A stretch of 64,000 bases of DNA from the NCBI GenBank assembly GCA_963691835.1, contig OY829383.1, positions 3,782,001 to 3,846,000 on the forward strand. The letters run 5' to 3'. Below, in pieces: positions 43,513-51,768 of this stretch. The translations under genes and the position numbers were made by a program. Source of the DNA: G963691835 sp963691835 (GTDB taxonomy: Bacteria; Pseudomonadota; Alphaproteobacteria; Thalassobaculales; Thalassobaculaceae). The notes beneath the pieces were generated by a model that was not told the DNA's origin, searched no databases, and saw nothing but the letters and a program-made list of their open reading frames with translations. The stretch's first letter is position 1; every line of letters begins with the position of its first letter.

Positions 43513-43908
43513 ATGGCCAGCACCCTCCTATCCACGCAGGTCACTTCCGATGGCACGGCCGTGACCGATGCGGCTACGGACTTCGGCAAAATCACGGCGC
43601 TGAATATCCAATGCAAGTTCACAGCCGGGTCGGGCGGTACGAGCTTCAAGGTCTACCTGCAGACGCGCGTGGACGGCTCCAACTGGTATGATATCGCTTG
43701 CTTTGCCTACACCAATGCCGACGCGGTGCAATATCAGTCCGTGAACGCCCAAGCGGCGGTTCTCACGCCGGTGGCACTCACGGACGGCGCACTCGCGGAC
43801 AACACCGCCGTCTCGGGCTTCATTGGTGACGCGCTCCGGGTCAAGCATGTGACCACCGGCACCTATACCGGCGCCGCTGTGGTCGTCGCGGTCGACGCGA
43901 AGAACTGA
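43513..43908 (+). CDS. Small virion structural protein, 131 aa
   Basis: Thr/Ala/Val-rich beta sandwich (ALNIQCKFTAGSGGTSFKVY LQTR region; LRVKHVTTGTYTGAAVVVAV). Position between hub and host-recognition genes suggests a tail tip decoration. No family recognised. Confidence 0.6.
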   Translation: MASTLLSTQVTSDGTAVTDAATDFGKITALNIQCKFTAGSGGTSFKVYLQTRVDGSNWYDIACFAYTNADAVQYQSVNAQAAVLTPVALTDGALADNTAVSGFIGDALRVKHVTTGTYTGAAVVVAVDAKN

Positions 43909-43913
43909 CCCCC

Positions 43914-44813
43914 ATGGCGAACCTGATCATGGCGTTCCCCAACTGGTTGGACGCCGCGGCTCCGTACGCCGCCGTGTCTCACACCGGCGGCGTCTGGAGC
44001 GCTGATCTGCCGTTTGCGAATGCGCTCAACGGTAATTTTGCGACCAAGGCCCAGACCGCCGATACGCACGTGCAGCATATGGTGCGATGGATTGATCTGG
44101 GTGTGGAGCGGTCCATCCGTGTTGTGGCCATCCCGTGGTTCGAAGGTGTGACCAAGAACCTGAGAGCCCGTCTCCGCGTGTTCTCCGCTTATGAGGATAC
44201 CGGCTCGTCGGTATTGGGGGACACCGGCACCATCGAGGTTTACGGCGAAGTCTTCCCCAGCGGCGCGCTGGCGACGTGGGATGAGCAGTTCGTCGACGGC
44301 AAGTTCACCGCCGAGGAACTGGATCTTTACAAGGTGCCGTTCCTGCATGTGTTCGACACCGCCGTGGTCGGCCGGTACTGCTATCTTGAGCTGATCGACA
44401 CCGGTAATGCGGGCGCGGGTGGTGCTGGTTATGTCCGGTTTCCCCGGCTCTATGTGTCACCGGGTTGGCAGCCTTCCATAAACGTCAGTGCAGACGGCGC
44501 GTCCGTTGTCATCGAGGACCGGTCGATCACCCAAGAGGCGCTCGGCGGCACGAAGTTCTTTGAGCAGTTGGACAAGCGGCGCATCGCGCGCCTCTCAATG
44601 GGCGTGCTGCCGCAAGACGAGGCATTCTTACGCGCCCTGGACATGCAGACCCGCCTTGGCCGGACTGGCGATCTGTTCTTCTCGCTCGACCCGGCAGACA
44701 GCTCAAACCTGCACCGTTGGTCGTTTGCGGCCCGGATGCGGACACTCTCGCCGGTCGAGACGGCTTTCTACAACCACGCCTCGACCACTTTTGAGTTGGA
44801 GGAAGTCCTATGA
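43914..44813 (+). CDS. Minor tail protein, 299 aa
   Basis: MANLIMAFPNWLDAAAPYAA opening; jelly-roll-like segments (RLRVFSAYEDTGSSVLGDTG; GRYCYLELIDTGNAGAG) and a C-terminal YVSPGWQPSINVSADGASVV with a helix-rich end. Probable tail tip or adhesion component. It overlaps the fibre gene start by 4 bp. Confidence 0.6.
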   Translation: MANLIMAFPNWLDAAAPYAAVSHTGGVWSADLPFANALNGNFATKAQTADTHVQHMVRWIDLGVERSIRVVAIPWFEGVTKNLRARLRVFSAYEDTGSSVLGDTGTIEVYGEVFPSGALATWDEQFVDGKFTAEELDLYKVPFLHVFDTAVVGRYCYLELIDTGNAGAGGAGYVRFPRLYVSPGWQPSINVSADGASVVIEDRSITQEALGGTKFFEQLDKRRIARLSMGVLPQDEAFLRALDMQTRLGRTGDLFFSLDPADSSNLHRWSFAARMRTLSPVETAFYNHASTTFELEEVL

Positions 44814-45772
44814 CGGACACGCCCAGCACTTGGGACGGCATTGTTGTGAACTTCGATAACCTAGAAGGTTACGCGTGGTACAACACCATCATCACCGTCA
44901 ACAGCAATCCTTATCGCCTCCTGCATGGCTACATGGTGGCCGGGCTGCGGGAGATGGACGCAACAATCACCGAGTTTGGCGGCAAGCTGACGGCCACCTC
45001 GTCGACATCGGCGACCATCGGGACCGGCTCGCAAGCCCTCACGGTCGAGACCGGCAAGGGGTTCGCGGCAGGGCAGATCATCACCGCGTACCAGACCAGC
45101 GACAGCACGAACTACATGGTCGGCACGGTCGACAGCTACAACAGCGACACCGGGGCGCTGACGTTTACTGTGGCGAGCGGCGACACGGGCGGGTCCGGCA
45201 CCATCGCGGCCTGGACGGTCGCAATCACGGGCAAGAAGGGCGACACCGGGACCGACGGCACGATGGCCGGGCCCGAGTCATCCACGGACAACGCGGTGGC
45301 CCGGTTCGATGGTACGGGCGGATCGACAGTCCAGAACAGCCCCGTGCTGATCGATGATAGCGGCAACGTGGCTGGCGTCGTGGCGCTCACCATGAGCGGC
45401 ACGCTGACAGCCGGGGAGGCTCTCTTCCAAGAGGGCTCCGAGTGGAAGGTGGCCAACACGAGCAGCCCTTCGGGCGTGTCCGGGACCCAGGCAGCCATCG
45501 CCATGAAGGACGCCTCCGAGGTCTGGATCGTGGCCAACGGCGACGTGACGCAGCCGATCTCGGCGCCGACCTCCGGCTACAAGGCGTCCATGACCCTGAT
45601 TTTGGAGCAGGACGCCACGGGTGGGCGGGCCTTCACCATCACCGACGGCTCCACCGAGGGCACGTGGATCGGGACGGAACCCTCCTGGGGCAGCCTCACG
45701 GGCAACACCAAGACCTGGGTTTCGGCGATCTATCGGTCGGACGGCTCCCTTTACCTCTCACAGATCAGTTGA
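44810..45772 (+). CDS. Tail fibre protein with collagen-like linker
   Basis: 320 residues. Residues about 65-135 form a fibre repeat domain (ALTVETGKGFAAGQIITAYQ), followed by a short Gly-x-x run (GKKGDTGTDGTMAGPE) and a beta-helical C-terminal part (ASMTLILEQDATGGRAFTIT) as in trimeric fibres. Binds host surface receptors. Confidence 0.7.
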   Translation: MTDTPSTWDGIVVNFDNLEGYAWYNTIITVNSNPYRLLHGYMVAGLREMDATITEFGGKLTATSSTSATIGTGSQALTVETGKGFAAGQIITAYQTSDSTNYMVGTVDSYNSDTGALTFTVASGDTGGSGTIAAWTVAITGKKGDTGTDGTMAGPESSTDNAVARFDGTGGSTVQNSPVLIDDSGNVAGVVALTMSGTLTAGEALFQEGSEWKVANTSSPSGVSGTQAAIAMKDASEVWIVANGDVTQPISAPTSGYKASMTLILEQDATGGRAFTITDGSTEGTWIGTEPSWGSLTGNTKTWVSAIYRSDGSLYLSQIS

Positions 45773-45779
45773 GGCCGGC

Positions 45780-46442
45780 ATGTCTGATATTATTCCATTC
45801 GCAACCGGCGACAGCGGCGACCCGTTCTGGTCCGACGTACAGCTATTGATCCAGCCCACGGATCTAACGATTGCGGACCTTTCACCCGCCGGGCTAACGC
45901 TCACCGCGAACGGCGGCGCCGACAACATTCCGCGCGTGATCGCCGATGCCTCCGCGCCGACTGGATACTCGCTCTATTTCCCCTCGGCCACATCGGCAAC
46001 TGACGGCTATATCTCGGCTGGGACCGGCTCGCAGGCGGCGGCTCCAGGGGACCACACGATTGAGTGCATTATTCGGGGTTCGTCGAGCGGGGATCGCGGC
46101 ATTCTGGGTGCGGTTGGCTGGGGTCTCGGAACCTCAACCGGCGTAACCGGGACCAACCTTTTGACGACCAATCCGGCGGGCACGCTAACGTGGGACACCA
46201 CGACCTGGAATTACATCGTGTATCAAAATTGCAGTGCTCGCGACGCTCTGTGGATCAACGGTGTTCAGTATTCGGCGGGCACCGCTGGTTCCGGTCTAGG
46301 TGGTTCGTCAAACGAGCTTTTCGTCGGGCGGCACCCCGGCGCCACGCAATACCGACAGGGGCATATCGCGGCACTCCGCTGGACTAAGGCCGCACGATAC
46401 GCCCCAGAGTCGAGCTTCTCTGAAGCCTTCCCGACAAGCTAG
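45780..46442 (+). CDS. LamG/concanavalin-like tail fibre component
   Basis: 220 residues from the ATG at 45780. YSLYFPSATSATDGYISAGT, HTIECIIRGSSSGDRGILGA and the end ELFVGRHPGATQYRQGHIAA show the jelly-roll lectin fold (LamG-like). Likely carbohydrate recognition at the fibre tip. Confidence 0.7.
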   Translation: MSDIIPFATGDSGDPFWSDVQLLIQPTDLTIADLSPAGLTLTANGGADNIPRVIADASAPTGYSLYFPSATSATDGYISAGTGSQAAAPGDHTIECIIRGSSSGDRGILGAVGWGLGTSTGVTGTNLLTTNPAGTLTWDTTTWNYIVYQNCSARDALWINGVQYSAGTAGSGLGGSSNELFVGRHPGATQYRQGHIAALRWTKAARYAPESSFSEAFPTS

Positions 46443-46453
46443 GAGCCCCGACA

Positions 46454-47134
46454 ATGACCCACACCATCGTCGACCGAGCCACGAGCGCGGTCGTGCAGGC
46501 CCGCTTGGCCAGAACCAAGGCCAACATCAATCACTGGATCCGCCCGGCTTGGACGCCCGCCCAGCGGCTTGATCCAGGCTCCCTGGTCCCCGGCTGTCCT
46601 GATCATCTCGCGGGCCGAGCCATCCTCGTCGATCAGTACGCCGAGCCGCCTCTGACCGCCTCCCAGCGGAAGGGCGACCTCCTGGCCGTCCCTACGGTCG
46701 ATCTAGTCGCGGGCACGGCTACCTGGACATGGGCAGTGGTGGATCTCAGCGGGGACCAGATCACGAACAAGGTGGCCGAGCTTCGCGCGGTCAAAAGCGC
46801 GGCGGTGGACGTGGTCCTATCAGGCAAGATCGGCGCGGGCTACACCCACACGGACGGCCACACCTACCAGATCGACGCGGAATCTCAGGCGACCATGATG
46901 GCGGTTCGCAGCATGATCGCGGACGCGCTCCCCGGTGCCCATGACGGCACATGGCGGGACATAACCAACGTCAACAGGCCGATGAGCGAGGCAGAGGTGA
47001 TCGCGCTGTTCCAAGGCGCGGCGGCCTTCGTGTCGAGCCTCCTACGGGCCGGCCACGCCCACAAGGACGCCATCAACGCTCTCAATACCATCTCGGCCAT
47101 TGAGACCTACGACGAGACCACCGGCTGGCCATAG
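46454..47134 (+). CDS. DUF4376-containing tail fibre-associated protein
   Basis: 226 residues. The second half (ITNKVAELRAVKSAAVDVVL, IDAESQATMMAVRSMIADAL, and a final helix) matches the DUF4376 domain found after phage fibre genes; fibre assembly or end-capping is likely. Followed by a strong terminator. Confidence 0.7.
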   Translation: MTHTIVDRATSAVVQARLARTKANINHWIRPAWTPAQRLDPGSLVPGCPDHLAGRAILVDQYAEPPLTASQRKGDLLAVPTVDLVAGTATWTWAVVDLSGDQITNKVAELRAVKSAAVDVVLSGKIGAGYTHTDGHTYQIDAESQATMMAVRSMIADALPGAHDGTWRDITNVNRPMSEAEVIALFQGAAAFVSSLLRAGHAHKDAINALNTISAIETYDETTGWP

Positions 47135-47163
47135 GCCGCGCACTAAACACCCCCTGACCAGCC

Positions 47164-47185
47164 CCCGCCGCCCGGCGGGTTTTTT
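47164..47185 (+). terminator. Intrinsic terminator ending the tail operon
   Basis: Perfect 7-bp stem CCCGCCG/CGGCGGG, 2-nt loop, T6. Confidence 0.85.
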
Positions 47186-47199
47186 GATTGGAGAACGAC

Positions 47200-47496
47200 A
47201 TGGCGGATCAAAGCCGTGAGCACTGGCACCTTGATAAGCGCGTGCCCGTGGCCCTGATCATGGCCCTCCTGATGCAAACTGGTCTTGGTGTCTGGTGGGC
47301 AGCCACTTTGGATGCCGAGAATCGACACCTCACGGTGCGGGTTGATCGACTGGAAAGCTCCGTTTCAAAGAACGACGAGCTTGTCCGGACCATCGAACAG
47401 CGGCTGGCCAAGATCGAAGCGTATTCGGCGGCCCAGGCGGACGCTACGCGGGAGCTCTTGAAAGCCTTCCGTTCGGGATGGCCGGGGGAGCGGTAA
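47200..47496 (+). CDS. Single-TM coiled-coil protein of the lysis cassette
   Basis: 98 residues. One membrane helix near residues 18-40 (VPVALIMALLMQTGLGVWWA) followed by a heptad-rich segment (LTVRVDRLESSVSKNDELVR). The topology resembles small phage membrane proteins next to endolysin genes; a spanin-like role is possible but unproven. Confidence 0.6.
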   Translation: MADQSREHWHLDKRVPVALIMALLMQTGLGVWWAATLDAENRHLTVRVDRLESSVSKNDELVRTIEQRLAKIEAYSAAQADATRELLKAFRSGWPGER

Positions 47497-47552
47497 CGGC
47501 CAAGACCCCGACCTTGAAACACCTCCCATTACCTGACTGGAGAAACCCTTCG

Positions 47553-47954
47553 ATGACCACGTATTCCGACCATTTCACGGTTGCCGAGCTTGCCTGCCCG
47601 ACGTCCGGGCAGATCACGCTGGCGGATGGCTTCATTGATGATCTTGAGGCACTGCGCCGGGCCTATGGACGACCCATGGCCGTTACGTCCGCCTGTCGAT
47701 CGGGAGAACACAATGAATGGCTCCAAGCCCGAGGATATGCTGCAAGCCCGAACAGCCTCCACCTGATCGGTAACGCCAAGTACGCCACCGACACGTGCGC
47801 CGTCGATATCAAGCGCCCGGCCGGTGGAGATCTGGCACAGCTGATTGAGATCGCTCTGTCCACGGGCTGGTCGGTGGGGCTGGCCAAGACCTTCGTCCAC
47901 CTCGATCGGCGCGAGCGTTACGCCGGCCTCCCGCGGACGTTCTACACCTACTGA
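47553..47954 (+). CDS. Endolysin: peptidase M15-type D-Ala-D-Ala carboxypeptidase
   Basis: 133 residues, ATG 47553 with GGAGA upstream. M15_3 fold: FTVAELACPTSGQI start, SACRSGEHNEW, then Zn ligands in the HLIGNAKYATDTCAVDIKRP region and FVHLDRRERYAG near the C-terminus. It cuts peptidoglycan stem peptides for lysis. No signal peptide, so a holin is required for release. Confidence 0.88.
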   Translation: MTTYSDHFTVAELACPTSGQITLADGFIDDLEALRRAYGRPMAVTSACRSGEHNEWLQARGYAASPNSLHLIGNAKYATDTCAVDIKRPAGGDLAQLIEIALSTGWSVGLAKTFVHLDRRERYAGLPRTFYTY

Positions 47955-48040
47955 CCCCACTCAGACTTGAACTGACCCAACCGCCGCCGCATCCGGGCCG
48001 GGGCGGGCAGGGACCGTGCGCCCGGATTCAGGAGATCGAC

Positions 48041-48232
48041 ATGAAAAAGGTTTTGGCTGTCGCCATTGTGGCGGCGGGGCTCTCTGCGTGTGCGGAGTTG
48101 GCCGTTATCGGTGGCTTGGCGACAACGGCTGTGGGCGCGTACTGCGCCGGCACGTCCGACGCGGCCAAGGAATGGACCCGCGATGTCTTCGCGGCGGGGG
48201 AGAAGGTCATCGCGTGCGAGGATGCCGAGTGA
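48041..48232 (+). CDS. Small lipoprotein (Rz1-like position)
   Basis: 63 residues. Signal peptide MKKVLAVAIVAAGLSAC with lipobox LSAC (Cys17), then a short mature part with two more Cys. Lies between endolysin and a holin-like gene; an outer-membrane spanin component is a reasonable guess from location. Confidence 0.65.
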   Translation: MKKVLAVAIVAAGLSACAELAVIGGLATTAVGAYCAGTSDAAKEWTRDVFAAGEKVIACEDAE

Positions 48233-48447
48233 TGGAGCGGACACGCGATACCGGCCTGACCGTGGCCGTCTCCGTGGTCGCCACCTGGGCGTTGGGTCTG
48301 GCGGTTCCGGACTACCAGATGCCGCCCGAGGTGGCCGCTGGGGTGGGGGCGATCATCGGCCCCATTCTGGAGGACGTTCGCAAGCTCCGCCGAGCAGCCT
48401 TTGCCCGATGGCAGAGCCGGATTGAGGGGGCGGCCGATGGAGCGTGA
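48232..48447 (+). CDS. Holin-like small membrane protein, 71 aa
   Basis: Two hydrophobic stretches (TVAVSVVATWALGLAV and EVAAGVGAIIGPIL) separated by a polar turn, with a basic C-terminus (LRRAAFARWQSRIEG). Size and place within the lysis cassette suggest a holin. TGATG overlap with the lipoprotein gene and a short overlap with the DUF1353 gene. Confidence 0.55.
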   Translation: MERTRDTGLTVAVSVVATWALGLAVPDYQMPPEVAAGVGAIIGPILEDVRKLRRAAFARWQSRIEGAADGA

Positions 48448-48820
48448 ACGCTTCCCCCTCGATCTCGACCTTCGCAAACTGCAAGGCAACGAGTGGGAGT
48501 TAATCAGCCCGTTCCGATACTGGTGTGAGCGCTTGGGAGCGTGGATCGAGGTGCCGAGGGGGTTCCGAACGGATCTGGCGTCGGTCCCGTGGTTTGGTCG
48601 GTGGTTTGTTTCCGTCGATGGCGACCACACAAAGGCCGCGATCGTCCATGACTGGCTTTATGTCTCCGGCTCCGCTGTGGATCTCCCCCAAGTCACCCGC
48701 CGCGACGCGGACCAAATCTTCCTGGAAGCGCTGACCGTGCGGGGCGTGCCCGCGTTCAAGCGCAACGCCATGTACGCCGCCGTCCGCGTTGGTGGTAGCC
48801 GAATGTTCCGGGACGATTAG
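48437..48820 (+). CDS. DUF1353 family protein
   Basis: 127 residues. Family signatures: VPRGFRTDLASVPWFGRWFV, AAIVHDWLYVSG and the ending FLEALTVRGVPAFKRNAMYA. Common next to phage lysis genes; role unknown. The last 102 bp are duplicated at 51443-51544 beyond the restriction-modification genes. Confidence 0.85.
   Translation: MERERFPLDLDLRKLQGNEWELISPFRYWCERLGAWIEVPRGFRTDLASVPWFGRWFVSVDGDHTKAAIVHDWLYVSGSAVDLPQVTRRDADQIFLEALTVRGVPAFKRNAMYAAVRVGGSRMFRDD
48719..48820. repeat. Direct repeat copy A (3' end of DUF1353 gene)
   Basis: 102 bp, matched at about 85% by 51443-51544 with both copies ending at the stop codon. Weak similarity continues past the stop in both. The copies bracket the restriction-modification pair. 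Confidence 0.85.
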
Positions 48821-49245
48821 GGCGGATCGCAAATTGGCTCAAGAGCCGAGCCGATCTCTGCCCGGTGTCCTAACGGTCTGTGCCCTCAGCACCCCGAGTT
48901 ACCCGCCCAATGCAATCTCCAAACGGCCCGAGGCTTGTTGACAGATATAGTCGATCGTGAATGTCGCGCCGCCATGGGATGAGCCTGTCCGAAATCCAGA
49001 AAATCAGCCCGGATCAGTAAAATTCCGGGCAAAAAACGCATCTCAAGCCGCCGTTGATGGCATGATCATCGCAAACGGTCGCAAAACTAAACAGTTCTTG
49101 CGGGTCTCCAGATCGAACGTTATGCCGCGTTCATCATCGAGCGAATCGCTGAAACCTAGCTCTGGGGCGGTGATGAAGATGGAATCTCGCTCTGACCATC
49201 ACATCAGATTGTTATGATCTGTAGTTCACCACGTAGCAGGCCGCA
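48821..49245. other. Intergenic region left of the R-M genes
   Basis: About 425 bp with no convincing gene; a short frame at 48957-49217 is not protein-like. Composition drops in GC from left to right, marking entry into the foreign R-M segment. Confidence 0.4.
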
Positions 49246-49274
49246 TTGACGTCTAGACGTCAAATTGCAATACT
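49246..49274 (+). promoter_or_regulatory. Methylase promoter overlapped by an 18-bp palindrome
   Basis: Perfect palindrome TTGACGTCTAGACGTCAA (49246-49263). Its first six bases serve as a -35 box; AATACT at 49269-49274, 17 bp downstream, is a plausible -10. A protein bound to the palindrome would block the promoter, so this looks like an autoregulatory operator. Confidence 0.6.
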
Positions 49275-49277
49275 CTC

Positions 49278-50441
49278 GTGATTCATCCTCTGAACAAGGC
49301 CCTTGATCGGATGTCGCTCGCCCCCGGAACCGTCAGAGATTCCATCTTCGAGTTCTTGAGCAACCTCGGAAACGACGCGTCTATCGAGGAGATCATGGCG
49401 GCGGTGAATAGCCAGCTTGGCAGCGTTCCGGCTTCGTCGGTCCGTTCTTCCCTTAATCTTAACACGCCCTCGACCTTTGAACGCACCGCGAGAGGGCGCT
49501 ATCGGCTAAACGCCAACGGACACATCAGCGCAATCGAGGTCAGCCGCAACAAACCGTTCGCTGAGCCCCAGACCATAGGCACAGGGGCAATCTGTCATGC
49601 CGACTGCTTTGATTGGATGACGGACCAGCCCGCGAACTCGATAGAAGCGGTTGTGACAGACCCGCCTTATGGTCTTGTTGAATACAACGAGACGGAAACG
49701 GCAAAACTTCGTGCTGGGAAGGGCGGAATATGGCGGATTCCACCGTCTTTTGACGGTTATAGGCGTGCGCCGTTGCCGCGCTTCACCGTCCTAACGGACG
49801 CTGACCGCAACAACCTGCATCAGTTCTTTCTACGATTTGGCATCCATCTAAACCGCATCCTTGTTCCCGGCGCCAACGTTCTCATTGCGTCGAATCCTCT
49901 GCTCTCTCACATCGTAGCCGGCGCCCTAGCCAGCAGTGGCCTGGATCTGCGGGGATATATTTCTCGGCAGGTCATGACCATGCGTGGTGGCGATCGTCCA
50001 AAGAACGCTCACGAAGAATTCGCAGATGTTTCGGTATTACCGCGCTCGCAATGGGAGCCTTGGGTAATGCTGCGCAAGCCACCAGAAGGCCGGGTTCAGG
50101 ACAATCTGCGGAAATACGGAACTGGTGGATTCAGGCGGCCGACCTCAGACCGCCCTTTTGGTGATCTGATCCGATCTCACCCAACACCGACGTCAGAGAA
50201 AAAACTAGCGCCTCACCCCTCTCTGAAACCTCAAGCATTCTTGCGTCAGCTTGTCAGGGCTTCCCTACCTCTGGGAAACGGCACGGTGCTTGATCCGTTT
50301 ATGGGTGGAGGTTCGACTATCGCGGCAGCCAATGCTGTTGGATACAAGAGCATTGGCATAGAACTAGACAGAACATATTTTGAAATGGCCTCAAATGCGA
50401 TACCAGAACTATCAAAAATTAGATGTAAAAGTTTTAATTGA
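49278..50441 (+). CDS. DNA methyltransferase of a type II R-M system, with N-terminal winged helix
   Basis: 387 residues from GTG 49278. The ATG at 49311 (MSLAPGTVRDSIFEFLSNLG) may be the real start because the -10 box ends only 3 bp before the GTG. Residues about 12-75 form a winged helix (ASIEEIMAAVNSQLGSVPAS). Motif IV VTDPPYGLVEY is at about residue 130 and motif I DPFMGGGSTIAAANAVG near 345, beta-class order. The N-terminal domain could bind the upstream palindrome. Lower GC than the phage. Convergent with the endonuclease gene. Confidence 0.88.
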   Translation: MIHPLNKALDRMSLAPGTVRDSIFEFLSNLGNDASIEEIMAAVNSQLGSVPASSVRSSLNLNTPSTFERTARGRYRLNANGHISAIEVSRNKPFAEPQTIGTGAICHADCFDWMTDQPANSIEAVVTDPPYGLVEYNETETAKLRAGKGGIWRIPPSFDGYRRAPLPRFTVLTDADRNNLHQFFLRFGIHLNRILVPGANVLIASNPLLSHIVAGALASSGLDLRGYISRQVMTMRGGDRPKNAHEEFADVSVLPRSQWEPWVMLRKPPEGRVQDNLRKYGTGGFRRPTSDRPFGDLIRSHPTPTSEKKLAPHPSLKPQAFLRQLVRASLPLGNGTVLDPFMGGGSTIAAANAVGYKSIGIELDRTYFEMASNAIPELSKIRCKSFN

Positions 50442-50444
50442 TGT

Positions 50445-51119
50445 CTATTTTGATTTAGCTTTTTTCTCGGCTGCCTTAGCGGCTCGCTTTTTCTCCTCTC
50501 GGCTCTCGATCCTGTAGACCCAGGATTTACGCAGCTTCGCAATACCGTCTTTGTGCAACGTGGCTGTTCTGGTCCCTTTCTGCGTGGATCGAGGGTTGCT
50601 ACGAAAATCCGCTTCTTCAACATAGCCAAGATAAACCTCTATGAAACGCATAGGTTCACGATCGGACGCTGGCTCGGTTTCTGTATCTACTTCATAGACG
50701 AAGACGCACATCCATTGTCTGCGTGCGCCGTGTGTATCTACTGCACCCCCCGCCTTTCGGGTGCTCTTGATCTCAACCCCGGTATCGCCAGCGGCAATCG
50801 CGTTGTTCGCATACCGCCCACGTACGACAAGATCAGGGTGACCGTTGAAGTACTCGTTTGGCACCAGCGACCGGGAAAAGCGGGCGAGGGACACTGTAAT
50901 CATGTCCGAGATCATGCCGGACATTGCGGCCGGCCGTGTCATGTCATCGAGCCGTTGCAGCCCCTTACCTACGAGCATCTCGTTGACGTCATGAAAAAAA
51001 TCATAAACGTCCCGCATCGCGGTTTCGAAATCGGTCAACCGAAGCTCATACGGGAGCTCGGCACCTTGGTTAAAGCCGTCGCGATCTACGGTTGCTTTCT
51101 TCACCTGATTTCGTCCCAA
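50445..51119 (-). CDS. Probable type II restriction endonuclease (PD-(D/E)XK)
   Basis: 224 residues. Candidate active site: PDLVVRGRY, a 13-residue spacer and GVEIKSTRKAGG, i.e. Asp...Glu-x-Lys. Further conserved-looking block VDTHGARRQWMCVFVYEVD. Basic C-terminal tail (KKRAAKAAEKKAKSK). Tail-to-tail with the methylase gene, 3 bp apart, the usual layout of many type II systems. Recognition site unknown. Confidence 0.75.
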   Translation of the reverse strand: MGRNQVKKATVDRDGFNQGAELPYELRLTDFETAMRDVYDFFHDVNEMLVGKGLQRLDDMTRPAAMSGMISDMITVSLARFSRSLVPNEYFNGHPDLVVRGRYANNAIAAGDTGVEIKSTRKAGGAVDTHGARRQWMCVFVYEVDTETEPASDREPMRFIEVYLGYVEEADFRSNPRSTQKGTRTATLHKDGIAKLRKSWVYRIESREEKKRAAKAAEKKAKSK

Positions 51120-51442
51120 AGAAGTTTCAGGGACTATGACTCGGACCCTCCTGAAAGGACAAGGCGAGGCGAACGCCTAGACCAAAAACGGTTGTGCTTG
51201 TCAGTCCTCTAAGCGATTTTGCGCTCCACGGTCCTACTGGACTGGCGGATCGAAATTCATTCCTGGAGGCCGAATAGTCCGCCCCCGATCGTCATCGTCC
51301 TCGCGATCGCGTTCTTTGTCATGCTCTTGATCGTCGCGGGCAAAACCATGTTGACGCAATGCGCCGAACTCCAGCTCGTATCCGCGTGGCTGTTCTGGAT
51401 CCTCACGACGGAGCCGCTCATCCGGGATAACATTCCAAAAAC
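51120..51442. other. Region between endonuclease gene and DUF1353 fragment
   Basis: Overlapping frames on both strands (51219-51458 on plus with a hydrophobic stretch, 51234-51455 on minus with a highly charged one) mirror each other; neither can be preferred, so no gene is called. Confidence 0.35.
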
Positions 51443-51544
51443 TTCCTGGAAGCACTGACCGTTCGTGGCGTGCCCGCCTTCAAGCGCAACGCGATGTACG
51501 CAGCCGTCCGCGTCGGTGGTGGCCGGATGTTTCGGGACAACTAG
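51443..51544 (+). pseudogene. Orphan 3' fragment of a DUF1353 gene
   Basis: Encodes FLEALTVRGVPAFKRNAMYA and onward to RMFRDN and a stop, matching the C-terminus of the intact protein at 48437-48820. The 5' two thirds are absent. It marks the right edge of the inserted R-M segment. Confidence 0.85.
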
Positions 51545-51768
51545 CCTCGGAGATCCGGAAAAAATACAGCGCACCGGTCGAATCCCTGCCCGGTGCGCTG
51601 ACACCCCTCAGCCATCGCCACAGCTATGTCCGGTAGCGGGGTATCCGGGCCGAAGCGATCAGCGAGGGTCTGATCCCGCATTGCCCAGGTGAGAACGCGA
51701 TTGCCCGTGGGCCGGGGCCGATTCATAGTTTCATATCATGACGTTGTGGCGACTGAAGCGGGGTTTTC
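51545..51768. other. Left flank of the IS1380-family transposase gene
   Basis: Includes a possible 61-residue minus-strand frame (51541-51726) and probably the left end of the IS; I could not define the terminal inverted repeat. Confidence 0.35.

Noticed and set aside
51219..51458. 79-codon membrane-protein-like frame
   Set aside because: The complementary strand has an equally open, highly charged frame over the same bases and neither has a good ribosome site; undecidable from sequence.
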